From: Ochotona curzoniae
Taxonomy: Eukaryota; Chordata; Mammalia; Lagomorpha; Ochotonidae
DNA: 64,000 nucleotides
Direction of reading: 5' to 3'
NCBI RefSeq assembly: GCF_017591425.1
Contig: NW_024466004.1
Span: forward strand, 37,846,001-37,910,000
Part shown: positions 45,119 to 56,871 of the stretch, piece after piece
Numbering within the stretch: position 1 is the first letter of the stretch
How the letters are laid out: each line of letters begins with the position of its first letter
The notes under the pieces: generated by a model
Database searches by the model: none
Told to the model about the DNA's origin: nothing
Seen by the model: only the letters and a program-made list of their open reading frames with translations
Translations under genes and position numbers: made by a program

Positions 45119-46079
45119 AAGTTAATTTATCTCACAAACCTGGAATTTCAGGGGCCTGGCACCAATCACGACTGTGGTAAGAAGTCTCTACTGAATAGCA
45201 CCATAAATGCCAGACATGAGGGAGATCATACCAGAATGCCAAAAAGAATCAGGATTCAGGTTCAAACACTGAACATAACTGGATCTCCCAAGAACTAACT
45301 CAGGCTCCAACGAGAACCACCTTAAATCCAGGTCAGGGATCCCAAAGATTCCCATGGCTTTACACTGCCAGAGTGAGTATCAAGCCTTCAACAAGTGAGC
45401 CTCCAAACCAAAGCAAAACAAAACAGCATAAAAAGGTTCAGATATATATGAACTATGTGACTCAACTCTGCTACAAATCACTTACAAAGGTCGAAAGGTC
45501 ATGTTCTCATCTTTCCACCAGTAAGGTTTGCAATCATAATTCAAACAAGAATAACATTTGAGTAACTCCTTGAAAGTTCATTAGTTACAATTTAAAAATG
45601 AATTTCAATACATTGAAAAATGAGAAAAAGTGAATTTCAATAGAACGTATATTATTGTAAGTTTAACATGAAGTGATATCTTCAAAACTGCAGTTTAAAC
45701 TGGAGTTTTTAAACTGAAATTTTCAATTAGTTATTCCTAAATATTAATTCCCAAAATACCCAAATAGGAACTACTAACTTGCTGAGTATATCTTCTCATT
45801 TCTTCTAATTCCATCACTACGTCCCAATATTTTTTTTATCTCTATATGTATAATTCTGCTTATTTTCAAATACATATGTTCCCAACTCCCATAAAGGACG
45901 ATGATCTCTGGCATAATTATTTTCCAGGGGCAGAGAATATACATGAATATACACACATAAAGAATATCCCACTGTGTATCCCAAATACACGGTGAAAAAC
46001 TTTCTATTCTATACCTTTCAAACAGATCTTTCCTGGAAGGAGCAAACCTAGTCATTGCTTCATTCAACACAGTTGAGTT
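45119..46079. other. Intron 1, no feature recognised
   Basis: AT-rich, nothing identified. 46,328-46,657, 46,849-47,077 and 47,336-47,620 are also empty. Confidence 0.45.
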
Positions 46080-46107
46080 GTTTTTGTTTTTTGTTTTGTT
46101 TTGTTTT
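46080..46107 (+). repeat. T/TTTTG-rich tract
   Basis: T runs separated by single G; probably the decayed tail of the reverse SINE that follows. Confidence 0.8.
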
Positions 46108-46327
46108 TTGAAAGTCAGATATATAGAGAGGAGGAAAGATGGGAAGATCTCCCATCCAATGATTCACTCCCCAAGTGGCCACAATGGACATTCTCAACTG
46201 CTTTCTCAGGCCACCAGCAGGGAGCCAGATGGGAAGCACAGCCGCTAGGACACAAACTGGTGCCCATGATGGGATCCCGGTGCGGGCAAGGCGAGGACTT
46301 TAGCCATTAGGCTACTGTGCCAGGCCC
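46108..46327 (-). mobile_element. C-repeat SINE, internally deleted
   Basis: Reverse copy with the middle missing between 'aagtggccacaatggaca' and 'ctcaactgctttctcag'. Confidence 0.8.
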
Positions 46328-46657
46328 TCAACACAGTTTCATAATGTCTCATAATGTTTCATAATGTTTAACATCACTTTTGCTAATGATAGTAGCAGCA
46401 TGTGGAAAACTACCCTCAAAACGCAAGCATAGTTAAGTTTCACTCGAATCCAGCCACCAGATGCAATATTTTTAAGAGATCTAAACTGACCCAGTTCCTA
46501 AACATATGGGTGAGAATCCCCAGACAAAACTTAATAATCATATCGTTAAAATTTCTTTGATATAGAACCTGTTAGTCTAGCTTGGGATACCTTTTGGATG
46601 ACAGTAAGTGCTCAGTAATTATTTTCCGCTTGCACACTTCTAAAATCAAACACCTCT

Positions 46658-46848
46658 GAGGCTAGTGTTGTGACAGGGATTGCCCAAGTGCTTGGGACTG
46701 GCCACCCCTTGGATGACCTGAGCTGAGTTGCAGTCTCCTGGCTTCAGCGCAGCCCAGCTGTGGACTGCAACAGCCTTATGGGGAGTGAACCAGAGCATGG
46801 AGAGCTTTGTGTTCTTCAGCCTTTCAACTAAATAAATCTTCAAGATCA
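46658..46848 (+). mobile_element. C-repeat SINE, internally deleted
   Basis: Head 'gaggctagtgttgtgacagg' joins to 'attgcccaagtgcttggg'; tail 'aactaaataaatcttc'. Confidence 0.7.
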
Positions 46849-47077
46849 AACATTTTATCCTCACAAAGCAATTTCTCAGAAAACACCAAGCACTATTTAA
46901 GACTGGTAAACTCTAGCATCATCAAAACTAAAGCCACTAGGGAAGAAATCTGAGTTTAATAGTAACAAGAACTGTTTGATCTAGAGTAAAATTAAGTCAC
47001 TAAATTCCTTTTGCATTCATGCTACATATTGGGCCGCTATGCTTAGCAGACAAGTAAGAGCAAGATTAGCAGCAAGT

Positions 47078-47335
47078 TCACAATGACTCAACAGGCTAAT
47101 CCTCAAGTCTGTGATACAGGCATGCTATACAGGCTCAAGTCCTTGTCCTGATCCACTTCCCATCCAGCTCCCTGCTTATAGCTCATGAAAGCAGCAGAGG
47201 ACGGCCAAAGTCCTTGGGACCCAGAACCCACACGGAGACTCAAAAGAAGCTCCTGGCTCCTGGCTTTGGATCAGCTGATCCCCCACCCCCTCTCTCTGTA
47301 ACTGACTCTCAAATCAATAAATCTTCAAAATAAAA
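47078..47335 (+). mobile_element. C-repeat SINE
   Basis: From 'acaatgactcaacaggctaa' to 'atcaataaatcttcaaaa', with a deleted 3' body. Confidence 0.8.
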
Positions 47336-48093
47336 AAATCAGAAAATATGCAGATGCCTACCTAGAAGGAAAGGCCTCCTCTACTGTTCACTGCATAGCT
47401 ACTACTTCTTGAAATATCAAACTCAAATCTACAACTTTCTCTCAGGGGTAAAACTTTATGATTTCAAAATGTCATGTCAAAAGACTTCATCTTCCCAGTG
47501 GCTGTCTTTTGTGATTAGTCCACCTTAGGACTATCCAAGGGATGTGTAGACAGGTACTACTTTGCCTGGTGACTTCAACAAATCAATTGCTGTCTCTTTC
47601 TAGCCAGCACACTGCGGGGGCAGAAGGGGGCTGAGCTGCAGGTGCTGGATGCGCGCTGGCAAGCATGCAGGCTGGGCAGGTGAGGGAATTCCGTCCTACC
47701 ACTGGGCTGCTGCGGCAGGACCCCAACCCTCCTCCACCATTGACTGGGTCGTTTCCAACTGCGCCGGCCACAGTTTCACTTATTTAAAAAGCATCAATGA
47801 TAAAAGACCGGGCTTTCCGAAACCGAAAGGGGTGGGGGATGAGGAAAAAGGTAACCATCGGGGCTAGGGACTCCGGGAAGACAGCTCCGGACAGAGGACA
47901 GACGCTTCAAGCCTCCCCAATGCCCTCACTTCCGGGCCCAGACGCTCGGCCCAGCTCCCCGAGGCCGCTCTCTGCGGAGTTCGCTCTGCCCACGTCCCAC
48001 ACCCCTGGCACGGCCTCCACAGGGCACAGCAGCACGGGTCTTCCTCGGGGAACACCCGCTGCGCCCCCGCCTCACCCCGCGCGGCGGCGTTAC

Positions 48094-48233
48094 CTGTTGA
48101 GCAGCAGGGAGGCGGCGCTGAGGCAGAGCAGCAGGCAGCAGAAGAGCGGGTACTGGCGGCAGATCTCGCGTCCCACGTCCAGCCGCAGCCGCTGCTTCAG
48201 CTTCTCCCCCACAGTGCGCACCCAGGGCACCAT
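48094..48233 (-). CDS. SNX14: SNX14 coding exon 1 (residues 1-46)
   Basis: The ATG at 48,233-48,231 opens [20 protein letters not shown], the SNX14 N-terminus. The exon then encodes the first hydrophobic segment ([18 protein letters not shown], about residues 29-46), half of the ER-membrane hairpin. It ends with AG of a split Arg codon before the donor GTAAC at 48,093. It is 140 coding nt in phase 2, lies in the CpG island, and is followed by an unusually long, repeat-filled intron of about 12 kb. The start is chosen by homology; this reading found no upstream in-frame ATG that better fits the family. Confidence 0.96.
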
Positions 48234-48327
48234 CTCCCTCGCCGGGGCTGACGCAGCGTTACCGGCTGAGGCCGAGGTCGCGGGGACCCCCGTGCGCCTT
48301 CCGCGTCCCCGCCTCGCCCCGCCGGCT

Positions 48328-48333
48328 GGGCGG
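48328..48333 (+). promoter_or_regulatory. GC box (GGGCGG)
   Basis: An Sp/KLF-type GC box about 95 bp upstream of the ATG, next to further CCCCGCC runs at 48,306-48,323. Confidence 0.45.
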
Positions 48334-48378
48334 ACAGTCGCGGTCAGCTGCAGCCGGCCCCGCCCCGCGCCTCCCGTG

Positions 48379-48388
48379 GCGCGTGCGC
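48379..48388. promoter_or_regulatory. NRF1-like motif GCGCGTGCGC
   Basis: This palindrome-like decamer fits the NRF1 consensus (GCGCNTGCGC). It lies about 150 bp upstream of the SNX14 ATG. Confidence 0.5.
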
Positions 48389-48634
48389 GGCCGCCGACAG
48401 AAGGCAGGCCTTAAGACGCGCCCGAGGTCGTCACCCGGCACTGCGTCTCGGCGCGTGATCGCTCCGAGGAGAGGCCGAGTCCACCGACCGTCGGTCTCGT
48501 CCGGAAATGGAAGCCAAGCGCCAGCACCCCGGCCACCGCTTGCATTGCGGAAGGAGAAGGCAGTGTCCAAGCACTACAAAACTGCAGTGCCCCCGCAAGC
48601 CCTGGGCAGTGCCCGGGGAGCAGCAGAGCTCGCT

Positions 48635-48646
48635 GGGAACTGTAGT
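48635..48646 (-). promoter_or_regulatory. ZNF143/STAF-like motif ACTACAGTTCCC
   Basis: Read on the minus strand this fits the core ACTACAnnTCCC of ZNF143 sites common in CpG promoters. It lies about 400 bp upstream of the SNX14 ATG. Confidence 0.5.
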
Positions 48647-50489
48647 CTTGGCGACACCAACCCCGGGCGGGATAGGCCGCGCAGTCGCGGCCGCAGCCAC
48701 TCTCCACGCCTCCTGGCCGCCTTCAACTCCAGGTGGGAAAAGGTCTAAGCTTTGCGAGGCGCTCAAGGGAGACACACACGCATTTGAGATTTTATTGTGC
48801 AAGGAGGAGTGAGGGAAGACTGTGAGAGCGGCGAATGACACAGCCCTGGGTTCCTGGGCCGCGGCCCCGTGGTGGAAACTTTTGAGCGTTCTCGGGCCAG
48901 GTAGGGTTGACTTCAGGAAGCGGAACCCAAAAAAGGGTTTGTTTGAGGCGGGATGGCGGTTTAGATCAAGTTGCCTCAAACAGTCCCGTGGGACTTTGTA
49001 CTTCAGGAAGACAGCGTGATAGTCGTAAAATTTAGGCGGTGCGCAAAGCACTTTTGGTGTCACATTGACATGACTTCCAGATTACCAACCATTTTACAGC
49101 TAGGTCACTAACAAATGGAGAAACTTAGGATGTCACAGAGCTAAGGAGGCTGATTGAGTAGTTGTAATGGCTCCAGGGCCAGTGGCCCCTTATCTAAGCC
49201 TGTCGACTTTTCCCTAGAATCTTGTACTCCAAACAGAATGGCAAGAAACACTAAAGTGATTTTTTAAAAATGATTGTTTCATGAAGTTTCCATGTTGCAG
49301 GCCAAACACATGCACCATCTTGAATGGTGCGTTATTTTTACATTACTGGAATGTACTGTACTTATTGCTAGTCATGGAGGTTCCTTGATCACAACTTAAT
49401 GCACACTTCAAACTATTTCTTCAGGAGCAACTTTAATGCACTTAGTGGGTCCAAGTGTAAGGCTATGAACATTCTTGATAAACCGCCAGATTTCTAAGAT
49501 GGTTTAGAACACCAAATGTACAGTGGTGTATTGTGCATATTTCATTTATTCTATTAGGTCGTATTAACATTGAAAATATACTCATGCCCTTTCCAGCCGT
49601 TAAGCAATTTGAAGACTACAATATAGCATGGAGAAACTTAGCACTTTCAAAAAAAATTGGTAACTATTTGAACATTGATTTTGCCATTTCTAAACCCTTT
49701 TAACTATAACCCCTCGTTACTGAGCATGGTAGAGCTAGAAGTATGACGTTCATCTACACATATCAAGTGTTCTACTGAACTGAGCGCTATATTGCCTCTT
49801 CTGCTTAAATTTTTGCCTCTAAAGGTTTTCTGAATTACTGAACTTTTCACCAAGAGCCAATATTTTTAAAGACAGTATTTTTAGTTGCGTATAGATATCC
49901 TTATAACACCAACTTTTTTCTATATTAGTTTACCACAGGCATTAAGAGTACACTTAACTATGTAAAAAAAAAAAGAAAGAAAAAAATCCATACTTACTAT
50001 AAAAAATTGCCATGAATTCTTTAAAACAAATTCCTGTAGCTAGATACAACAACCTTCATTTCATTTGTTTCCTCTTCAACCTTATGATTTAGGATCCACT
50101 TATGGTTTTGAAATTCACATTTCAAAGAGCTTGAACTTCCTAACAGGAATGTGGGATATTTGCAACCAATCTTGGTTCTGGAAACAGCTCTTTATTGGTA
50201 GCATGTGATCATGAGCAAAATTATTATAATCTATTCTTAATCAAAAACATCTTCATATCCAAAATACCTGTGGGGAAGATTAAACTGGTGACAAATATCT
50301 TAATAGGCATCTTCATAAAATGTTTATTGCAAAAAAAATCTCAAACTATTAACTTATGAAAGTGACAAAAACCAGCTTGACCAATTAGTTTTTATTTGAA
50401 TAACAAAGTAAAAATGACGCACAACCAAAGGTATTAAGATACCTTATAGAAACTGAGGTTCAGAGGTATACTGCCTACCCTAAAACTTT

Positions 50490-50640
50490 AGACCTGCATT
50501 GTGCAGTATAGCAGCCACCAGTCCTGTGCGGCTACTGAGCACTTGAAATGTGCATTGAGTGTAAAACACGTAAAATTTCAAAGGCATGGCATAAAACATA
50601 ACTGAATTTCTGATGCTACAATTGTTGTGTGCTGGGGTAT
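50490..50640 (+). mobile_element. Old DNA transposon fragment (type uncertain)
   Basis: 'gtgcggctactgagcacttg' and 'aaatgtgcattgagtgtaaa' recall a mammalian short palindromic DNA transposon. The family name is not certain. Confidence 0.35.
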
Positions 50641-50704
50641 GTTAACTACAAAACATCCATCTAAAGGGCCCAAAGACATAAAATTACAATCCAATAATGT
50701 CTAT

Positions 50705-50850
50705 ATTTTAATGAAGATTTATTAGGTGTAAGGCACTGTACTAGATGTAGTGGGAGATACAATGAATTTAGATGCATTTTTCTGACCCCCAAAGGCTTAC
50801 AATCTAGGTAAGGAGACAAGTCACACACAGAAATGATGTATGATACAGGG
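50705..50850 (+). mobile_element. Old interspersed repeat (L2/L3-like wording)
   Basis: 'gtaaggcactgtactagatg' and 'aggcttacaatctaggtaag' are wording shared by a widespread ancient mammalian repeat. Confidence 0.35.
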
Positions 50851-52111
50851 AAGATTTGTAAATAAAGGATTTATAAATAAGGAATGGTAAATGTTTGACT
50901 AATGAGAATTCTGGAAAGGCTTGTGGAAGACGAGGTCAGTAGAGAATAGGACTCAACTTTGCTTTCACTAGTTTAGTAAGTCATGCAGTCGTGTAGCACT
51001 AGGAAGACTATCTGAAGTATCTCCACCGGACTTAACCTGATTTTCTGTCGGTATAGGAGTTTTATAGCAGTGTTACATACTTGACCTCCAGTAATTATTC
51101 CTTCTTAACCCTGGTGGCCCGAGTTTAAAACCACATTTTAACATTCAGGTGTGTAAGACATGAACATGTCTTACCCTACTACAAGCCATTTCAGACACTA
51201 TAATTTGGGGGCATGATCAGTGTTTAACAGCATTTCCAAAGCCTTTTCACCTCACTTGAAATACTGTTCACATTTTTTTAAACAAGTCTGACACCTCTAT
51301 AGCCTTAATTTTACATTTTATAATATCCTCTTCACACAGCCGATCCCTTACCATCAACCTCTGGATGTATGAACTACTTTACTACATTTTCCTCCCCTCC
51401 AACTTTAAAAGGACCTTATCCCAAGAGAACATGTAATTCAAAGGGGAATGTTGAGGGATTTTTTTTAGTACTCCAAGATACTTAAGATGCTGGTATTTTA
51501 ACATTTATCTGCTTGTTTACCATCAGGCTGAACTTCCATTAGAAAGGGCGAACCACGTGGACCAACTATACACACTCCTGAGTAAAAGCTATTTTATGAC
51601 CATGACATTGAGTGATCTCAGCACCAAAAACCACTTCATATTCACCTTACTCTAATATTATAATACCATTCTTTCAAACCTTGCACGTTAGTGGGCAGTT
51701 GGTCACAATTTCATAAACTGTAAATTTTACTATCTGCTTGGAAACTGAAGACACACCCAACTTGAAAAAAAAGAAAATTTTTAATCAAATCCCAATTTTC
51801 TGTAAAATGGCCAGCGATTGATTGTTGTCTACTCCAAAACAATCACTTAAGTAAATCACTCCCTCTTAAGTTAGAGGTAATGAATTCTACTCATAAAAAG
51901 ACAAATGTTAACTGTCACTTCAGATGTTTAAATTTAGCCTTCAGCTGAATTCAGTAGCTTTTAAAAACATTTGGGACTTTGCAATCCTCCCTCTTACATC
52001 ACAAGCTATCTCCTAACGTAAGTCAGTTTTAACATGAACTAAAAGGAACGTTCTCAGATTTTGATATGCTGCTTATAGCGATGAGAAAATTATTAGCTAA
52101 GGAGAAATTAC

Positions 52112-52435
52112 TTTGGGGTCCCAGAACAGTGGCCTAGTGGATAAAGTTCCCACCTTGCATGGGTCAGAATCCTATATAGGCACCATCTTGGCAGCCCCAC
52201 TTCCCATCCAGCTCCCTGCTTGTGGCCTGGGAAAGCAGTGAAGGAGGACCCAAAGTCTTCGGACCCGGCACCCGCATGGAGCCCCACAAGAGGTTCTGGG
52301 CTCCCAGCTTCGGTTCGGTGCAGTTCTGGCCATTGAGGCCACTTGGGGAGTGGATCACTAGACAGAAGATCTTCCTCTCTATGTCTCCGCCTCTCTGTAT
52401 ATCTTACTTCCTAGTAAAACTAAATCTTTTTTTTA
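52112..52435 (+). mobile_element. C-repeat SINE, young
   Basis: Head 'ggggtcccagaacagtggcc' to tail 'agtaaaactaaatctttt'. Confidence 0.92.
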
Positions 52436-53840
52436 AACTAATATTGAAAATCTTGAAGAATTTTGTTGGAAAGTATCCGTTATTTTTAAAGAATTAAATT
52501 TGGATTTTTAACTCATGTGAACACAGGATTCTATAAGTTTCAAATGATCATAGAGTTTCCCAGAAAGCTCTATGATCTGTGCTCTTAATTTCATGAAGCA
52601 GTTCAAGATGTAACCTTAAATATTAAAGAATACAGACTACTATCCCCAGATATTGAGAGCAATTCTATCAGTTCCATTTCCAGTTAAAAACTCTTTAAAT
52701 CATTCCCAGGAATTTCTTGAAATGTCCCTAAGGATACTCAGAGAAATACTGATGACAGTACTTAAGTTTCAATACCTTTAGAATTGTAGTGACAAGTATC
52801 CCTGTTTATATTGTTTCTTCTCAAATACTGGGCAGTATGTTCTCAACTCAAATCTTCATTATTCAAAATGTTCTCAACTCAATATTCATTATTCTTATAT
52901 TCGTTTGTCCATTTACAATATGCACCGTCTGCTTTCTTTTTTCCCTTTAAAATTTCTGCACTGTAGAAGCATAGAAAACTATACTTGTGGAGGTTGGAAA
53001 GGCCAGGAACAAAAAAATGAATTGCAAGCTAGCAATGATCTAATGACTCTTCTTGCTAATATTTGAACTTTCAAATGCTGCCAAATATTTTAATGACTTT
53101 TCTCCTGAGGTAAATTTCTTATCAGCAGAGACTGATAAATTGCAAACTAAATGGTTGTATCACAAGACTAGAATGAAAACAAAACAGCTAACAGCCTCCA
53201 CAGAAGGACTTACCAACAGTGTTAAAGTGCCTGTAGCAACATTTTACCTATTTTGAGGAGGTTTGCTGAGGGTTGGCTTGTGGTGGGTTAGAACTCCCAC
53301 CACAGAATAGGTGAGCCAAGCAAGACAAATCCGGTAGTTTCAGACATTAACCATGGATAAATAATAACACTACGTATGCGGCATTTTGTTAGTGTTGGTG
53401 TAGACTAGAGTAGATGTATAGCCAGTATAATTAAATGTGCCACTTAAAATGTGATCCGAAAACATGACTTGAAATAAGGAGTTCAGTCAGGTCTTAACTT
53501 CCTAAATACAATGGGTTGGACTTGGATAGAGAATAATTCAGTGATATTCAGAAACAATAAATGTTACTAAATTTAATGGAAGGAACTGACTAGATCTAAC
53601 TGCAGAGGATCAAATGGGTACAGTAACCAGCACCCTACATACTAACAGATCAAGCAAACTCTGATACTAAAACAGTTCCAAAATATGACATGAAGCAGTA
53701 TTCCAGGTGGTATCAGCTCAAGGTAGAGCAAGAAAGAAGTTAATAAAACTACTAAAGGACTAACAAAGTTCCAGATTTTCCAAAAATAATGCAAGTAGAT
53801 AAGCCCCACGGGTGTTAAAACCATTAAAATGCATAATTTG
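52436..53840. other. Intergenic, nothing recognised
   Basis: AT-rich; only the 31-bp duplication at 52,837. Short open frames here have no known domain. Confidence 0.45.
52837..52895 (+). repeat. ~31-bp tandem duplication
   Basis: 'atgttctcaactcaa' recurs at 52,837 and 52,868 with similar flanks. Confidence 0.8.
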
Positions 53841-54172
53841 GGCCCAGCACAACAGCCTAGTCCGTAACTCTTTGTCTTGAATCCTGTCAGGATCCCAGGA
53901 TCCCAGGATCCAGGTTTGTTAGGATGCTCCATTTGCCATCCAGTTCCCTGCTTCTGGCCTGGGAAAGCAGTAGAGGATGGCTCTAGAATTGGGAACCTGC
54001 ACCCACATGGGAGACCTGGAAGAAGCTCCTTGTTCCTGGCTTCGGATCGGCTTAGCTCCAGACAATGCAGCCACTTGGGGAGTAAACCAGCTGAAGTGAA
54101 GGAAGATTTCTCTGTTAACTCCTTCTCCCTGTATATATCTATCTTTCCAATAAAAAAAAATCTTCTTAAAAA
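53841..54172 (+). mobile_element. C-repeat SINE with an expanded ggatccca motif
   Basis: 'aggatccc' is repeated three times at 53,890-53,912 within the box region; tail 'aataaaaaaaaatcttc'. Confidence 0.9.
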
Positions 54173-55830
54173 TTTGTGATTTTCCTACCAGAGGACAATA
54201 TCCTCTCAGCAGCTTTTGGGGAAGGAGGTGAGGAAAACCCACTTAATAGAGTACCACCCCAAAACCAAGCTTATTACAAAAAAGATGTGATAATAAAGCT
54301 TCAGTTGAATATGTAGGGACAAAAACGCAACATACTGGAGGGGGGGGGATAGAAAACTGAAACTAATGCTATTTTGGATTGTATATGTTGTCACAATTTG
54401 TAGCAAACACAGTACTTGAAATGTACAAAATTAGCATTCATTTACATTTATTTTGATTAAGACCACTAAAAATACTAGTTTTGCCTAGAATTTCAACTGA
54501 GCATGACTTGAAATACTTATCCCAAATACTGCATTAAGCATAGTCATTCAGATTTCAAAACTACTCAGTATAATGTTTTGTGGCCTATACTGAAGATTTG
54601 GTGGTTTCCTTCATCAGAATATACAGGCTCTTGAGTTAGGTTTCTTTAAAAAAATAAAAATAAAAAAATTCTACTCTCCCTCCAAGTAACTATAATATTT
54701 ATCCAAAATGCTCATATATATATAAGATTTAATTAATTTGTAAACATTCCTTATATTTTTCTGAGTCAATACAAAAAAGAATCCTCTAGGATTATTTTTA
54801 CTAAAAGCTTTATACAATGTTGTGGATTGAAGAAGTATCCAGAATGTAATTGTCTTGTTACAGTTGAAGAAACTCAAGCCCAGAGGTTAAACATGTTTGA
54901 TGTAGTTGCTTCATTAAATGCTTCAATGACCGACAGAATTTTTCACCCAAACTACTGGGAGTGGGAGAGATGAAATTATCTAAATCATGAAACTTTTAAC
55001 ATTGCATATACAGTATTTTTCTTCAGGAACCTACAACTTTGTAACTTTAACAAAAAAATACAGGTTTAAAAATAAAAACTGAAGGTAGGAACCAGGATTA
55101 TCAGAATGGGAAAAATCTGTCAATACCAAAGGCATCCCTGTAAGCAGCCATATAATAACTCTTCTGTCCAACAGCTTTAACTCAAAGACCATGGTCTACT
55201 TATTCTTTAGCTTACTCATTATCCGCTTACATAGTATGACAGGCCAAATATTACAATTTTAAAACTAGCTAACACTTTTGAATCAAAAACTTTAAAGTCA
55301 ATTGCTTTCTTGCTAGCAATCAACAAATATTTAACATTAAACCTAACTAAGAACTGCTGCTTTAATACCCGCAAGGTGTGTAATAGCCAACATATCACAT
55401 TTGACTAGGATTTATGTAAAAATCAAGGCAAAAAGATTCAGAAGGAATTGGGGATGTTCAGAACTGTATGGCTGCTCGGCTGCTCTAATGATAAAGTTCT
55501 ATATGTTCCCAAAACAGATGAACATGTTCTCATCCAATCTTAAAAAGTTCCTGCCACTACAAACAATTAATGCCTTTTACCTAGTGGAAATAGCCAATGC
55601 ATACACATGCTGTTAAATATTAAAAAAGAGCGGAAAACAGAGAAACTTAAAATAACTGATAGTGTCCAGAAACTACATGTTCCAAACCTTTCAAAAATAA
55701 CCTATTTTTCCCAATGAAGAAATAACTCAATTCATATTCCTTGCATGCTGGATGCAATATTCAAGATTAAATTTTCTTAGATATGACTACAAACCAGCAA
55801 AATGAAACACAGTAACATGATTTTGTTCTG
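54173..55830. other. Intergenic, nothing recognised
   Basis: AT-rich; a short TA run at about 54,712. 56,084-56,871 holds only the 28-bp duplication. Confidence 0.45.
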
Positions 55831-56083
55831 GGGCAAACATGGTAACCTAGTGGCTAAAGTCCCTGCCTTGCATTCACCAAGATCCCATATGGGTGCCGGT
55901 TCTAATCCCAGCAGCCCTGCTTCCCATCCAGCTCACTGCCTGCAGCCTGGGAAAGCAGTTGAGGGCGGCCCAAAGCCTTGGGACCCTGCACCCACGAGGG
56001 AAATCCAGAAGCTCCTGGCTCCTAGTTTCAGATCAGTTGTGGCCACTTGGGAAAAGAACCAGGGGAGGAGAGATCTTTCTCCT
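55831..56083 (+). mobile_element. C-repeat SINE, 3' truncated
   Basis: Young head and body, stopping at 'gagagatctttctcctg' without a tail. Confidence 0.88.
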
Positions 56084-56547
56084 GATATCAACAATGTACA
56101 CTATACTACTGTGTTTCACCACCCAGTTACTATTTAAGTAGAACTTTGTATCCATACATTTATGTATAAAAAAAAGAAATGAAACTTATACTAATTTCGC
56201 AGACACAGGGTTAACTCTTTCCCATAGCAGGGATAACTGAGCAAAACAGGCCTGGTTTGTAAGAGAGGAGAAATAAAATGAGATGTCCAACACTGTATAA
56301 TCCTTCTCAAAATATACAAGCTGGGAACTTTTGTTAACTTGGTTAGTACCCTACTTATCTTCCTGTTCCCAAGGACACTACAAATAAAAGCTAAGTTCTT
56401 AACGTTCTTACACAGAGAACTCACAGCCAGTCACCTTGGTAGGCAGGTCCAGTAGTACCAGAAGCAATCACACACGCTAAACTAGTATGTCAACTTATTC
56501 TATGAAACTGATAACTCCATTTCTGTGAAACAGGAAAAGCTACAGCG

Positions 56548-56597
56548 TTGAACAAGGCAATGTTTAAGATTCAGTTTGAACAAGGCAATGTTTAAGA
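56548..56597 (+). repeat. 28-bp period tandem duplication
   Basis: An identical 22-bp unit beginning 'ttgaacaaggcaatg' occurs at 56,548-56,569 and 56,576-56,597. Confidence 0.9.
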
Positions 56598-56871
56598 ATC
56601 AATCAATCCAGTTCCAAGCTCAAAAGAAAAAAAGGCAGCAATAGTTAAAAGCAAAACTGTTAGTAACTTAAGTTTTGAATTAAAAGGCAATAATAAATGA
56701 AAAAACCTATAACTTTACGGGCAATAAAAATGTCAAGAAAAAACAAATCGGCTACAACCAACTACATTCAGGTAGACTTATGACTAACACTAGATTTCAA
56801 AGTTCTAGTGCAAAATTAGATTGAAATTAGACTGCTATGTTCAAACTACCCACTGAAGGACAAAAATTAAC

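Larger units (their letters stand above)
1..48400 (-). other. SNX14: SNX14 gene, 5' portion (exons 1-20), runs off the left edge
   Basis: Sorting nexin 14 is an ER-anchored RGS-PX family protein acting in neutral lipid handling at ER-lipid droplet contacts and in endolysosomal homeostasis. Twenty minus-strand exons were found by reading protein similarity and checking each splice site: all donors are GT and all acceptors AG. They join into 1,995 nt, exactly 665 codons, with no stop. Domains in order: two hydrophobic helices (about residues 28-45 and 48-70), a Cys/His cluster (101-112), PXA (about 130-304), RGS (about 336-468) and PX (from about 565). The human protein is about 946 residues as I recall, so roughly 280 C-terminal residues, including the nexin-C domain, are outside. 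Family boundaries are from memory; exon positions are read from the sequence. The gene looks intact and functional. Confidence 0.97.
48234..48400 (-). other. SNX14: SNX14 5' UTR (approximate)
   Basis: GC-rich sequence directly upstream of the SNX14 ATG. It has no TATA box, and the ATG context (GGGAGATGG) has a G at +4. The transcription start cannot be read directly; a CpG-island promoter usually gives dispersed starts, placed here around 48.3-48.4 kb by inference. Confidence 0.55.
47620..48750. promoter_or_regulatory. CpG island, SNX14 promoter
   Basis: This is the only long GC- and CpG-rich interval in the window, densest from about 47,930 to 48,720, and it sits over SNX14 exon 1. No TATA element is evident. 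GC boxes, an NRF1-like and a ZNF143-like motif fall within it, the usual makeup of a housekeeping promoter. Divergent transcription to the right is possible but unproven. Confidence 0.9.
48751..52111. other. Intergenic, upstream of SNX14
   Basis: Largely unique-looking AT-rich sequence with two faint ancient repeats (50,490-50,850) and no SINE. No gene was recognised on either strand. Confidence 0.5.

Noticed and set aside
47797..48414. 205-codon + strand open frame
   Set aside because: Low-complexity Pro/Arg/Ser frame antisense to SNX14 exon 1 in GC-rich DNA; an artefact of composition.
48431..49063. 210-codon minus-strand open frame upstream of SNX14
   Set aside because: It runs through the CpG island, where stop codons are rare; no recognised domain, and it lies outside the SNX14 reading frame.
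50490..50850. Possible small RNA gene
   Set aside because: The wording fits ancient dispersed repeats better, and no hairpin or snoRNA boxes were seen.
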